A DNA stretch of 64,000 nucleotides from contig JAFMSR010000014.1 in assembly GCA_022818135.1 (NCBI GenBank), forward strand, positions 36,115,837-36,179,836, written 5' to 3'. Source of the DNA: Saxidomus purpurata. Its lineage: Eukaryota; Mollusca; Bivalvia; Venerida; Veneridae. This document shows, piece by piece, positions 21,791 to 34,007 of this stretch. The notes beneath the pieces were generated by a model that was not told the DNA's origin, did not search any database, and was given only the letters and a program-made list of their open reading frames with translations. The translations under genes were made by a program, and so were the position numbers. Numbering within the stretch: the first letter of the stretch is position 1; each line of letters begins with the position of its first letter.

Positions 21791-24700
21791 ATGGAAACAG
21801 CTCAAGCCCAGATATCAGTTGCAGCAACTATAGCAGCAACTACAACAACTGCAACACCTTTAGCTGTTCCTTACTCACAGTCTTACACAGGTGTGAATGT
21901 GAACTTGCCATCTAACAATGGTATGGCAACAGCATCGTCCTCTACTTCTAGTTCAAACCCGTTAGTTACACCAGGTGTAAGTAGTATCTCAACCCCAGTT
22001 GCAGTACCATCTACATCACAGAAACCTGTACTTCAGCATGTTTCCATGGCAACACAACATATTCCTAAAATAGGCCTGACTTCAGTACCGCCCATGTCAT
22101 CAAGATATCAGCCCAATCCAGATTTGTCCAGCTCCATGGAAAGACGAAGTTCGAAGAGATCAATCAAACGTAAAAGATTTGATGATGAAGTTGTGGAATC
22201 TAGTCTACCCAAACAGGAAAGACCAACAAGAGACAGAAAAGGTACTGTAACTGACAATATACATGTATCTCATTTAAGAGCTACAGAATTAAGTGAAAAT
22301 AACAATTTTAGTAACCAGGGAAATTTCATGTATCAGTCTTATTTTAAAAGTAACAATTTTGTTTAAGTAATCAGCGAGCAAAATTGTTTGGGTCATTCTC
22401 CACTTTTCTTTCGTTAAGTGAATGGCAGACCACAATCAAACCTGGTATGAAGTCTAGTTAAGCATATTGTTATTTAAGGTCAAAGCCATAAGGAATTAGG
22501 ATCTCTAAAAAGAAAAAAGTTTCCTGTAACTGAATAGGTAGGACATAATTATTGTCTTCAATGGTTTAGGGGAGATCAAGTACAGTCAATAGAGTCCCCC
22601 CGACTGTTGATACAAGGGCATGTCTGTGAACATGGACACAGATGCTGTTCAGCTCCAAAACTCAGTCAACATACATTGTACATGTATTTTCAAAAGGAAG
22701 CCTCAGCATGAAAACCAGTTCTGCATATTGTTATATATTGGGTCAAAAGTAAAGCCCATGTGGCACCATGAAACAAAACATTCTCTGCTTGGTGTCTGAA
22801 GAACTATAAGATCTGTTTTCTTTAAACTTTTTGGCTCTCATGGCACAAAGTTCCAGGGTGAGTTATTGTGATCACTCACTCACTGTCTGTCATTCATGTA
22901 TACTACATATATATACATGTAGTACATAGTATGTCCGTTCATCATTTCCTTCCAATGACATCTCCTCTGAAACCGCTGTGCACATGTTGATGAAACTTGT
23001 AAGAACTTGCATGAAGCTCTATCAAAGGTGTTCAAAGGATTTCATTCCATGCAGAACAAATAGGTTTTTAAAAAAAAAATCTTTTAAAAGAACAGAAGCA
23101 CAGAGCTTAATATATAGCTGGCATGTAGCATTGTAAGGTGGAACTCTACGAAGATTTTTCAAATTGGGACCCCAGGGTGAAAATCATCCCTTGAAAAGGA
23201 GTGTTATTTTGAGGTATTTTTGTCACCAAAACTGAAAATTTGTCACCAAATTTATGTTTTTATCGCATTTGGCGACATTGGTGAGTGGCAAAGGAAACCC
23301 TGAATTCAACAATATAACACAGAAATAACAACATTGTTTAAAAAGCAATATTTATCAGGATATAGTTTTCGAAGTTCAACACAGCTAAAAATAAATTTGT
23401 GTCAAAACTGATTATTTTATAGACCTAGAATGTAGTTTCATAACGATGCATTTCAGTATCAGGAACAGTTGCCGTAGAAACAGAACGACAGACAAAAGAT
23501 GTGACAACTAGCAAGAAAGATGTTGGGACAGTAGTGGCTACAACAGAAAGAAAGAAAACACCTGGAAAAGTTTGTAAGGTAAGTAAACCTGGTCTGTGTC
23601 ATACAGTATGTATTTGGTATCTTTATATCAGTGTTTATGTTTTCTATTTATAGCTTGAAAATTGAAGCATACATTTTTGTGTTATTTCAAAGAAAGACGA
23701 GTAATTCTGTTGATTTTCTACACTAATTCACATGTCTTTAAAGCTGCTCGCTCTCAGACTTTGGTGAAAAAATAAAGTTCTTTGAACTGTCGGGAATTAA
23801 CATGTTTTAGGACGAATTATCAAATAAAAAGGTTTAATTATAAATTCCTGTAAAGTATTGCTGTATTTTTTAAATTAGAAAGCATTGCAAATCTTTTTGA
23901 TATCCCAATCTAAATATAGTTATAGTGTAGCAGTGCTGTCAAACCAAACACAGCAATATTTTCAATAGATTTTCTCAGATTGCTTTGTTGATTTTCACTT
24001 GTGTTTTTGATTTTAGCATTTACATGTTTCATTTTATGTTTTAATATATCATTTTGGAGAAATTAAAATTATTCATCTTAAACTGACCAAGCAGCTTTCA
24101 AACAACATATTAGCAAAGAAAATCTTTGTTGCTTCTCTTCATAAACCTAACTTTTATAACTGCAAAGAATAAGGCAAGATTGAAATGTACAAAGTCTTCA
24201 CAAGCCTAATATTTATGATTGCAGACATCAAGGTCAAGGAACAGGTCCAAGAAACAGAAACCAAGGGCAAGTATACATAGCACATGACATTTGTCAAATC
24301 ATGTATACTCCAGTCACTTACATTTTCATAGCATCAAGTTACTGTTAGCATTTCCTCTAGAGTGTTTTTTGTGTATAGCACAGCACCTTCCTGCCTTTTT
24401 TGATGACTGGCCATGCGCCATCTTGCCTCGATCAAAGGCCCTTCCTGCCACTGCGCCCGTTTTACTTATAATAAAAGTGCCTGTATTGGATGTTACAATG
24501 GTGTAACTGATATTTAAACTAAAGCTAAATTTCTGAAATAGACCAGTGCATCAATATGAAAAGTTCCATTTTTGTTAAATTGGGCACATGGTGAAAAATG
24601 ATCACTAACTGAATAGTTTTAACTACAGAATCATTTGCCAATAGCAGGGTAAAAAGTAAAAGTATAGTTAATTTAACTGTTTAAAAATGATCATATTTTT

Positions 24701-27700
24701 AATATTGCAAACTAGTAGTGTCCAGATTTTTAAGGACATTTCAGATAAATATGCATTTTCATAACGATACAATGTTCTATTTTTAGACTCCTGCCCCAGC
24801 ATCTGTCAAAGATCTTGGCCGCTGGAAACCCACTGATGATCTTGCTTTAATAACAGCAGTACAACAGGTAAACTGCAGTTGTCATGACGACAAAACTAGC
24901 TGTTGTTGTTGTTTCTCTGAATGAAAAGTTGAAGACATTTTTGCTCTTGTATGAATAAAGGTTTTCAAAATCTAATACCTTCCTTTGATACATAAATATT
25001 CTTCCTTTGTAAAAAGAGCTATATTATATGTCTTCATTCATGTCCTTATTAAAAGAAAGTTGAAAACAATTTATACAAGGTGGAAGACATATACATGTAG
25101 TAATCACACTATCAGTTTGCTTGGCCATTTGTTCATTGTAAGACATATAGTAATCACACTATCAGTTTGCTTGGCCATTTGTTCATTGTAAGACATATAG
25201 TAATCACACCATCAGTTTGCTTGGCCATTTGTTCATTGTAAGACATATAGTAATCACACTATCAGTTTGCTTGGCCATTTGTTCATTGTAAGACATATAG
25301 TAATCACACTATCAGTTTGCTTGGCCATTTGTTCATTGTAAGACATATAGTAATCACACTATCAGTTTGCTTGGCCATTTGTTCATTGTAAGACATATAG
25401 TAATCACACCATCAGTTTGCTTGGCCATTTGTTCATTGTTCTTTCTTCAGTTTTGTGTCTTACACATAACATCATTATTTTTTATGTGAGTTCATGCAAA
25501 CGTCACAGAATTGAAGACTCAAATAACTAAGTCATAATACACAGTTAATAGATTAAATCAGATAGCCCATCCATATACATGTATATCTGTGGTCATGTTC
25601 TAATGTACTTCCATTGTACCATTTTTCAGACGAATGATTTGACAGCCGTGTATCTAGGTGTTAAGTTTTCCTGTAAGTTTACTCTGAAGGAGATACAAGA
25701 GAGATGGTACAGTCTGCTGTATGATCCAATCATATCCAAGTAAGAAACTAGTGATAAACTAACCACTTTCCTGCGAAATTCCTAAAATGGACTTGTCCAT
25801 CTTTGACTTTGGACAATACCATTAATTACCCAAAGGGGTGCTATGTGAAAAATTACAAAGTGAATAGCAAGCAGTAAGAAAATGATGAGACTGCATAGAT
25901 GTGAAAGCCGATCATGATCTGCACTTGTCAAAAAGACAGAATCACTTGTTGCCACCAGGGTTATGGGTAATAATTATCTGCTTATGAAAGGACTCCTTAG
26001 AAGAATGATATTTAGGAGGTAGATTTTACTTTTCACTGATTATTATGTCAGTTTAAGAATCAGATGTGTAGTTATCAGTTCTTAGTTTGCCCATCTCTGT
26101 TGTCAGTTGAACAAAGAGAATGAATCTGTCTTAACTCTGCAATTAACAATAATCTGATATGATGGTGTCAGCTTGTTACGCATGACTGGTAAATATCCAC
26201 ATAATGCATTTCTGTCGCAAAGTTTATAATTACTACATGTACGTCATCAATAGTGGAACTCAGCCTCCTTAAAATGAACATACAGTCTCAAGTTAGGTTG
26301 TACAGACCGTTTTTCTATTTTGATATGTGTTACTTATATTTGGATGACTAAAACAAAAATATTGCCCTTAAGAATTTAGGACAACTTCTCCCTATTTACT
26401 TAAGTTGTTGATAGTTTTAGGTTTCCTGTGAGATCTTACTGGTTGATAAATTTTGGTTCCCCATGTTCTGTAAATCATGAAATGTTCGCGAGAACTTTAT
26501 TTCAGTGAGAGCACATATTTGCAAATTCATTATTTGGCTAATTCAAAGTTCTCGGGCAATGAATGATTTTTGGAAATATACGAAATTGCTTGTTCGCGAG
26601 TTCATGGTTTCGTGAATTAATCTGGAGATCAAATATCACAAATGTTTTGTCTTGCTAATTCAAAGTGATTAACAGTATAATTACGATTTGTTGCCTTGTT
26701 TCAGGTTATCAGTACAAGCCATGAAACAGTTCCATCCAGATGTTCTGGCCTCGGTGCAGGCCAAAGCTTTGCACAGCAAAGCTGAGGAGACTTTGCTAGG
26801 CAAAATAGCCTCCGTAAGAGCTTTGGTAATTTTGTTGTCCCACTGGTTTTTAAAGAATAGAAAAGTTTGTCACATCTAGTGTATTTCTTGCATATGAGTG
26901 AGGAGAAGGTATTACTTCAGCTTCTAAATTTTATCTAAAAACCTTTAAAGCACATGTATAATTTAAAAAAAAAAGCATTTTGGTTGAAGTGTCCATGAAA
27001 GTTTAGTAATAAATGTGAGCATATGTTTTCGAGTGGTAAGAGTGACTGATTGAAACAATCTTTTGCAGTGGGGCAGTGCATAAGTTAAGTACTTCATCTT
27101 TATTTGTGATTGATAAATTTTCTTTTGGGAAAAACTGTACTTTTTCTGATTGAGTGGGGTCGAAATTCGGCCAAAAAACAATGGGCAAACAAAATCCCTG
27201 GAATAATAATTCATTGATTTAAAGTCATGGGTTTGAGTGATGTGTTTTGAATTTGATGATGTACCGGTAGTTGCATTACTTTAATGATTTTATTTTGAAT
27301 ATGATAAATTCAATTTAGAAATGATGAATGATTTTAATAATAATTAAGTTTGCCTCACAAAAATTTGTGTTTATGTTCATTATATTTTTTTATCTAGACA
27401 AGTAACCCATCTCAAGAAAAATTTCAAGAGCTCCTGGACAAACACCCAGACATATATTACCCTACAAGGACAGCAAAATCCCTGCACAGTCATTGGTTAC
27501 TGATGAAACAGTATCATTTATTACCCGACCAGTCGGTACAGCCTATGCCACGCGGGGATCACGTTCTCAACTTCTCCGATGCAGAGGATCTGCTTACAGA
27601 TGAAGACCTGAAGGTAAGACCCATGTTTATCTGGGTTGTCTGGACAAACATGTCACTCCTGAAACCCCGAAGAAAAAGGAGTGAATGTGGATTTATTGTA

Positions 27701-29679
27701 CGTTAACTATGGACACTACAACTGCGGCTTTAGTAGGGATATTGCCCTCCAGTAATTCTGTTTTAGGAGTGGTTTTAGCTGCTCATTAACATACTCAGCA
27801 TTGTACAGTTTGTATTAAGATTTTTAGGATATATTCGACCATATGTTTTCCTGCTTCAGGAAGTTAAGGATGATACAGTAGAGCAGGAGTTAGCTGTGGC
27901 TGACAGGAGAAACAAGAGAGAAATTAGAACACTAGAACAAGAATTACCTAAATGGCAGGTGCTGGTGGACAGTGTCACAGGTAAATCTTGTTGTTACCCT
28001 AGGAAGGTGCCTTGATGTTTGGGGTGGAGTCTTAGACATCGAACTTGATGGCATTGGTTTGAATTTATCAGTGGTATTTGACCAGGACCTCCATAATCCT
28101 TTTTTTCGTGAAGTATACTTAGACTGTGATGAAGGCTCTGTAAGATAATGAAACATTGGTCTAAATGATAGACGGTTAGACTTATCCTGCTTTGGTCATG
28201 TTGTTACACTACACTTTGGTGTTTTCTGTAATGAAGTATTCTTGTCAAAACACTTGGAAACAGTTACCTAATATAGAATATATAAATAGTATAAATTGAA
28301 AGATTTTGAGTCTACAATTAATTTATTGCGACATCCATATTAAACACAGGTTCACTTCATTTAAGATAAATATAATACAGATACTGACAGAACTCTACTA
28401 TAGATATGTCTGTTGATAATATGTTCAAATGTGGAAATGAAAGCATGTGAAGTAATTACTATACATGTACAATGTACTTATTTATAGAATTATGATTACA
28501 GGGATTAGCCCACCAGATTTTGATAACCAGACACTGGCTGTTCTGAGAGGTCGACTGGTGCGATATCTCATGAGATCCAGAGAGGTAAGACTTTCTTTTT
28601 TCTTGGGCTTTAATGACCTTTTGATTTGTACTTCACCAGTACTGGTTTTTCACTGGAGCAGACTTGAGAGTGACTTGATAAGTTACAAGCTTTCATCACA
28701 ATCGAGCTAACATAAATTAGTATAAACTAACCAACTCGACTATCAGTGTTTTATTTATTTACACTTGGTCAGTTTACCTTACCAACATTCATAGGAAGCA
28801 TCAGTACTAGACTCCCACCTTTGAAAGGAAACCGCCAATTGTCAAGAAGGTAGCAGGACTGAACCCTTCAGGTAAAATTTGTATGATTTTGGTCTGTTTG
28901 ATGATTTTACCAATCACTATTCTTGTTGATGTAGATAACACTTGGCAGAGCTGCTAAAGACAACCAGGTGGACGTAGACCTCTCACTTGAAGGTCCTGCG
29001 TGGAAAATATCTCGACGACAGGGTATAATCAAGCTACGAAGTAACGGAGACTTTTATATAGCCAATGAGGGGAAGAGACCTATATACATAGACGGGAAAC
29101 CTATTCTTACGGGAAATAAACAAAGATTGTGCAATAATTCTGTGGTTGAGGTAAACTCCAATTTCATTATCGTATAGTACTTAAAGATACTAACTCTTTG
29201 ATTAAACAGACTGAGCATTCTGATTTGGGATTTATTACGTATGATGCAGTCATACATTTGTTTTAGTTCATTTATAAACATAGTAATGATTGTTACCAAA
29301 GTTATTCATATATATAGTAGACCAGCTTAAAAAATTTCTTTGCCATACTGTTTTGAAATTTCCTTCGATCATTCTGTGTAAAAGCATCTTGTCAGAAGTT
29401 GTAACAGTTTAAGATATACCTGTTATAATTTCAAGTAACAGTAAGGCTAACAAGTTGAAACAGTAATCACCTGACAAGAACAAATGCATTAACCCTTGAT
29501 GGTTTACCAAATTTTCATGGTTTATAAATACTGACTACTCTTGTGTCTGTTTACCTGTTACCTGAGAGGGACTTTTTTTCTATTTTCAGATCTCCTGCCT
29601 AAGATTCATCTTTCTCATCAACCAGGATTTAATAAATTCCATACGAACGGACACCCAGAAAATTCCCCCGTCAACTTGA
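21791..29679 (+). CDS. MCRS1: Microspherule protein 1, complete coding region in 11 exons
   Basis: FHA-domain nuclear protein; in other animals it belongs to INO80 and NSL chromatin complexes and acts at spindle microtubule minus ends. Exons: 21791-22241, 23457-23578, 24225-24266, 24787-24867, 25630-25739, 26705-26813, 27398-27613, 27860-27980, 28502-28584, 28935-29150, 29590-29679; sum 1641 nt, 546 residues plus TGA. Residues 1-115 are Ser/Thr/Ala/Pro-rich and not conserved. A basic nuclear-localisation-type patch KRSIKRKRFDDEVVESS is at about 122-138. The conserved MCRS N-domain starts at DLGRWKPTDDL (about 213) and runs through QERWYSLLYDP. A charged coiled-coil-like helix spans 378-418 (ADRRNKREIRTLEQEL). 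The FHA domain fills 446-540, with SLEGPAWKISRRQG and SNGDFYIANEG. The ATG has G at -3 and +4 and sits 7 bases after a probable acceptor (TTGTAG), so an untranslated exon probably lies upstream. Intron 3 uses a GC donor. Confidence 0.96.
22915..23180 (-). mobile_element. Repeat family A fragment in MCRS1 intron 1
   Basis: Minus-strand copy of the 3' module plus one core unit: CATTCCATGCAGAAC, TGCATGAAGCTCTATCAAAG and GGCATGTAGCATTG are recognisable. Strongly diverged. Confidence 0.7.
24267..24786 (+). other. MCRS1 intron 3, GC-AG type
   Basis: Exon 3 must end at 24266 to keep frame with exon 4 (ACT CCT GCC, phase 0). The bases across the junction are AGG|GCAAGT, the usual context of a GC-AG 5' splice site. 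The nearest GT donor, at 24271, would add four bases and destroy the conserved DLGRWKP frame. The acceptor is TTTTAG ending at 24786. The intron contains no recognisable repeat. Confidence 0.85.
25098..25439. repeat. 50-bp minisatellite, about seven copies, in MCRS1 intron 4
   Basis: A 50-bp unit (contains CAGTTTGCTTGGCCATTTG and TTCATTGTAAGACATATAG) repeats head to tail six to seven times. Copies differ essentially only by one T/C in CACACTATC versus CACACCATC, in the third and last units. A short plus-strand frame over it is a by-product. Confidence 0.95.
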
Positions 29680-30235
29680 CATAGATCTGATGTTATCAAG
29701 ATAGTCTAGATTTGTGGAAGATCATGTTGAAATGGAAAGATTTCAACGGCAGTGTGACTGGATTTCTGAAATACAGTCTAGAGTTGAACAAAATTGACTG
29801 CACATCAGTTCAAGATTTGTAACAGTGTTTCTCATTCAGAGTATGTCTTGTGCGCGAATGTCCAGTTTGAAGTAAAAGATCTGTTGTTTGTAAAATATAG
29901 AATAATATTCAGTCAGTCAGAATTATACATTGGCCAACAAGTGTTGAATTGAGGTGTCTGAAGTTCAGAGGAAAACTTCTAGTGAAAAAGTGTTGTAAAT
30001 GTTACAAGCATGATCTTGTCCACATCTTGCCAAGGTCACTGCCAAAGTCTTACTTCTGCCAGAACTGTTGAGGGATTTCAAACTTTACATAAAGCTTGAT
30101 CAGACCACGATGCTATTCCTGTAGCAAGGTCAAGGTCATCTCATGTTGATATGCATATGTCACTTAAAGTAGTGTTTTTTGGATATAAATGTTAAAAGTA
30201 ATAAAGTGAATAAACATTTTAAAGTTTTTCTGACT
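29680..30235 (+). other. MCRS1 3' untranslated region with poly(A) signals
   Basis: Non-coding sequence after the MCRS1 stop. Two overlapping-range AATAAA hexamers lie at 30200-30205 and 30209-30214, followed by a T-rich stretch, so cleavage around 30225-30240 is likely. A repeat element starts about 65 bases further on, at 30301. Confidence 0.6.
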
Positions 30236-30300
30236 TGCAAATTTACTAACAAAGGATGTGGAACTCCTGTCTGCGAGAGATACTCTCCCATTACACACTT

Positions 30301-31597
30301 TTTAGCTCACCTGGCTATGCCAGGGTGAACTTTTCTGATCGATGATTGTCCGTCGTCCGTCAACATTTTGATTCAAATGACATCTCTGAAACCTCTAGGC
30401 CAATGTTGATAAAACTATGCAGGAATGTTCCTTGCATGAAGCTCTACCAAAATTGTTCAAAGAATTCCATTCCATGCAGAACTCTGGTTGCTATGGCAAC
30501 AAATAGGAAAAACTTTAAAAATCTTCTCTGAAACCACAAGGCCTAGAGCTTAGATATTTGGCATGTAGCATTGTCTAGTGGACCTCTACCAAGATTGTTC
30601 AAATTATGACCCCGGGTCAAAACTGACCCCGGGGGTGGGCACTTAGTTTTTGCATAGGTGTATATAGGAAAAACTTTAAAAATCTTCTTCTCTAAAACCA
30701 CAAGGCCTAGAGCTAAGATATTTGGCATGTAGCATTGTCTAGTGGACCTCTACCAAGATTGTTCAAATTATGACCCCCCGGGTCAAAATTGACCCAGCGG
30801 GTGGGCACTTAGTTTTGCATAGGAATATATAGGAAAAACTTTAAAAATCTTCTTCTCTGAAACCACAAGGCCTAGAGCTTAGATATTTGGCATGTAGCAT
30901 TGGCTAGTGGACCTCTACCAAGATTGTTCAAATTATGAGCCCCGGATCAAAATTGACCCCGCCGGAGGGTCACTTAGTTTTACATAGGCTTATGTAGGAA
31001 AAACTTTAAAAATCTTCTTCTCTGAAACCACAAGGCCTAGAGCTTAGATATTTGGCATGTAGCATTGGCTAGTGGACCTCTACCAAGATTGTTCAAATTA
31101 TGACCCTCGGATCAAAATTGACCCCGCACGGGGGGGTCACTTAGTTTTACATAGACTTGTATAGTAAAAACTTTAAAAATCTTCTTCTTTGAAACCACAA
31201 GGCCTAGAGCTTAGATATTTGGCACATAGCATTGGCTAGTGTACCTCCACCAAGTTTGTTCAAATTATGACCCCCGGGTCAAAACTGACCCTGCACCGGG
31301 GGTCACTTAGTTTTACATAGGCTTATATAGAGAAAACTTTAAAAATCTTTTTCTCTGAAACCAGAAGGCCTAGAGCATAGATAATTGGCATGTAGCATTG
31401 CCTAGTAGACCTCTTCAAAGTTTGTTCAAATTTTACCCCTAGGGTCAAAATTGACCTTGCCCGGGGGGGATCATTTGTTTCACAAAGGCGTATATAGCAA
31501 AACTTATTTGGTACATAACATTATCTAGTGATCTTCCACCAGGCAAGTGGACTTGTACCAAGGTGAGCGATATAGGGCCATCTTGGCCCTCTTGTAG
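30301..31597 (-). mobile_element. Repeat family A, full-length copy downstream of MCRS1
   Basis: Reverse-oriented. It begins with the hairpin module (AGCTCACCTGGCTATGCCAG), a short CGTCGTCCGTC microsatellite and the CATTCCATGCAGAACTCTGG block, then about six core units starting near 30508, 30669, 30835, 31000, 31165 and 31332 (period about 165 bp), and ends GGTGAGCGATATAGGGCC and the GGGCCAAGATGGCCC-type hairpin followed by CTCTTGT. Confidence 0.9.
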
Positions 31598-31599
31598 TA

Positions 31600-33300
31600 A
31601 ATGTATGCAGGAAATGTAGTTATTTACAATGTGTAAAATTTATTCCCAAAATGCACATTACATTGGCTAGTTAACTATCAGCCGCTGAGGGAGGGATTTT
31701 GTTTTGGAGTAGTTCATCCGTCTGAAGCCTCATCTAGGACTGGTTTGGAGTATTCAAATAAAACTTGGCACAAATGTTAACTACCATAAAGAAATGCAAC
31801 CCTGCTAATGTCAGTTTGTTTGCCAAAGTTACACTACAGTTACACCGTTTGAACTGTTTTCCTTACATGCATCTTAAATTCATTAGTCCCCAACTGGGGA
31901 CTATTGCTTATCTGCACCTTGCATCAAGGTTGCAACTTCAATTACGCATGGTCAGATTTTCAAATAACACAGTTGTTTTCAATTACTCTAGGGTGTGCCT
32001 TGCACCACACCAAGGCAGGGTCTGAGCTGTAACATTTACATGCAGACTACCAGTATTTTGAAATAACTTCTCACAGTTGCTCTGTCAGGGTCAAATGTCA
32101 CTTACTCCAAAAGATTTTTTTGAAACTCACCTAATGTTAACCTCTGGAGACAACATTCAATATACATATTTCAATCAAACCTGGTCAAAGGTCATATTTC
32201 TGTATCTCCCAGTCTTAAAACTTGGAAAATGTTAATCTCACAAGTGGATATGAATGATCAACCATGCTTAGGTCAAGAGCACACTCAAGTCAAAGGTCAC
32301 CGGACTATTTCTGCTTGGAAGGATTTTCATCAAACTTTGGGTCAAAAGTTCATCTCTTCATGATGGTCAAGTTCACACGGTGCCATTTGACTCTTATCTC
32401 ACAAACCTCTTGAAATTTTCATGAACCTGTGGTCATATGTTCATCTTGTGCTGTCCTATCCGGTTGTGAACTTTGTGAAATTGCATCTGCTTCTTTTCCT
32501 AGATCGATTACAGATAAAGTTCTTGCAACTTTTATACACCTGTAATTATTCCACTTCATATGGCCTCAATTTAAGGTCTGGTATTGTAACCTTCAGTTTC
32601 ATGAAAACCATGGGAGACATATGGCCGGCATTAATGTAGTGTTGCTTCAATTTGTTAAATACTGAAGGTTTTCACCCAACATGTCCCAGAATAAGGTATG
32701 ATTGGGCCCCCTACTAAACCACAATTAGGTACAACTGCTCAAGAACTGTGAGCAAATCTAGTTATTTTTGTTCAATCAGGGGCATTTACTCCAGACATAC
32801 TGGTCAAAGCCCGCAATCAAACATGGTCATACATATCGTGTTAAAAGTTTCATCAAGACTGCTTTAGAACTAAATATGAACAAGAAACCACTGGACACCA
32901 GACTTTCATTCATCCAAACAGCTCATCTCAAGCTTCTGGCATAAGTGAGCTAACTCTCTGATCTGCAATAGCGTTTAAAATGCAAGACAAAAAGAGAACT
33001 CATTATCTCCGTGTGATAGTTTAATTTTAGAATGTAGTTTACAAACTATCTTGACATTCAATGCAGCAACATATACAAGCTAAACTAAAGCCTAGTCTGC
33101 AATTAGTTACATAAATTTAGTTTCTGATTTATAATATCTGATGTTATAACTCTTTTAAGCCTTATAAATGCCAAATGTCTAATGAAACCATAATAAATAA
33201 TATTCAATCCCCGAATTAGAACAGAAATATTAAACACACCTTCAAAGCAATATTATATGAAAAGAAATCAATTGATTCATTTATTTATTAGAAATCAATC
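31600..33300. other. Convergent spacer, nothing recognised
   Basis: AT-rich sequence with scattered GTCAAAGGTCA-type blocks at 32080-32400 that look like an old repeat core. No coding region or clean element end could be identified. Confidence 0.5.
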
Positions 33301-33308
33301 ATCCTTTC

Positions 33309-33632
<324 letters not shown>

Positions 33633-33639
33633 GGCACTA

Positions 33640-34007
33640 ACACCGGTGGGGCGAATGTTATTTCATAAATATAGCACTAAGTATTACTACGACAATATAG
33701 CATTTTCAGCCGACAGTTTCACCAAGACTTTTCTGAAATATGTTATAATCTTTTATGTAAGGGATGAAAAATCCAGCATTGATGCTACATAATTATGTAA
33801 TCAATATTTAGAGACCTGCCTTCTGAAACCACTAAATTGTAGTAGCGCTTTAATGTATGTTATATTCCTTAATGTCACAAATGGTGATGACCAAAATCCA
33901 TGCCAAAAACAGTGAATATCTGTGGAAGTGCATTTTATCAAACAGTTTTACATGATTTTGTACTATAAAGAAAGATAATTCAATGTCTTATAAAGTCCTA
34001 TAGTTTC
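33640..34007 (-). other. EIF3A 3' untranslated region
   Basis: Unique AT-rich sequence after the EIF3A stop at 34008. I see no clear AATAAA on the minus strand before the homopolymer block at 33309-33632; a minus-strand AATAAA lies beyond it at about 33280. The 3' end is therefore uncertain and may run into or across the block. Confidence 0.4.

Noticed and set aside
25098..25439. CRISPR array (regular 50-bp repeats)
   Set aside because: Units are uniform head-to-tail with no variable spacers, within an intron of an animal gene.
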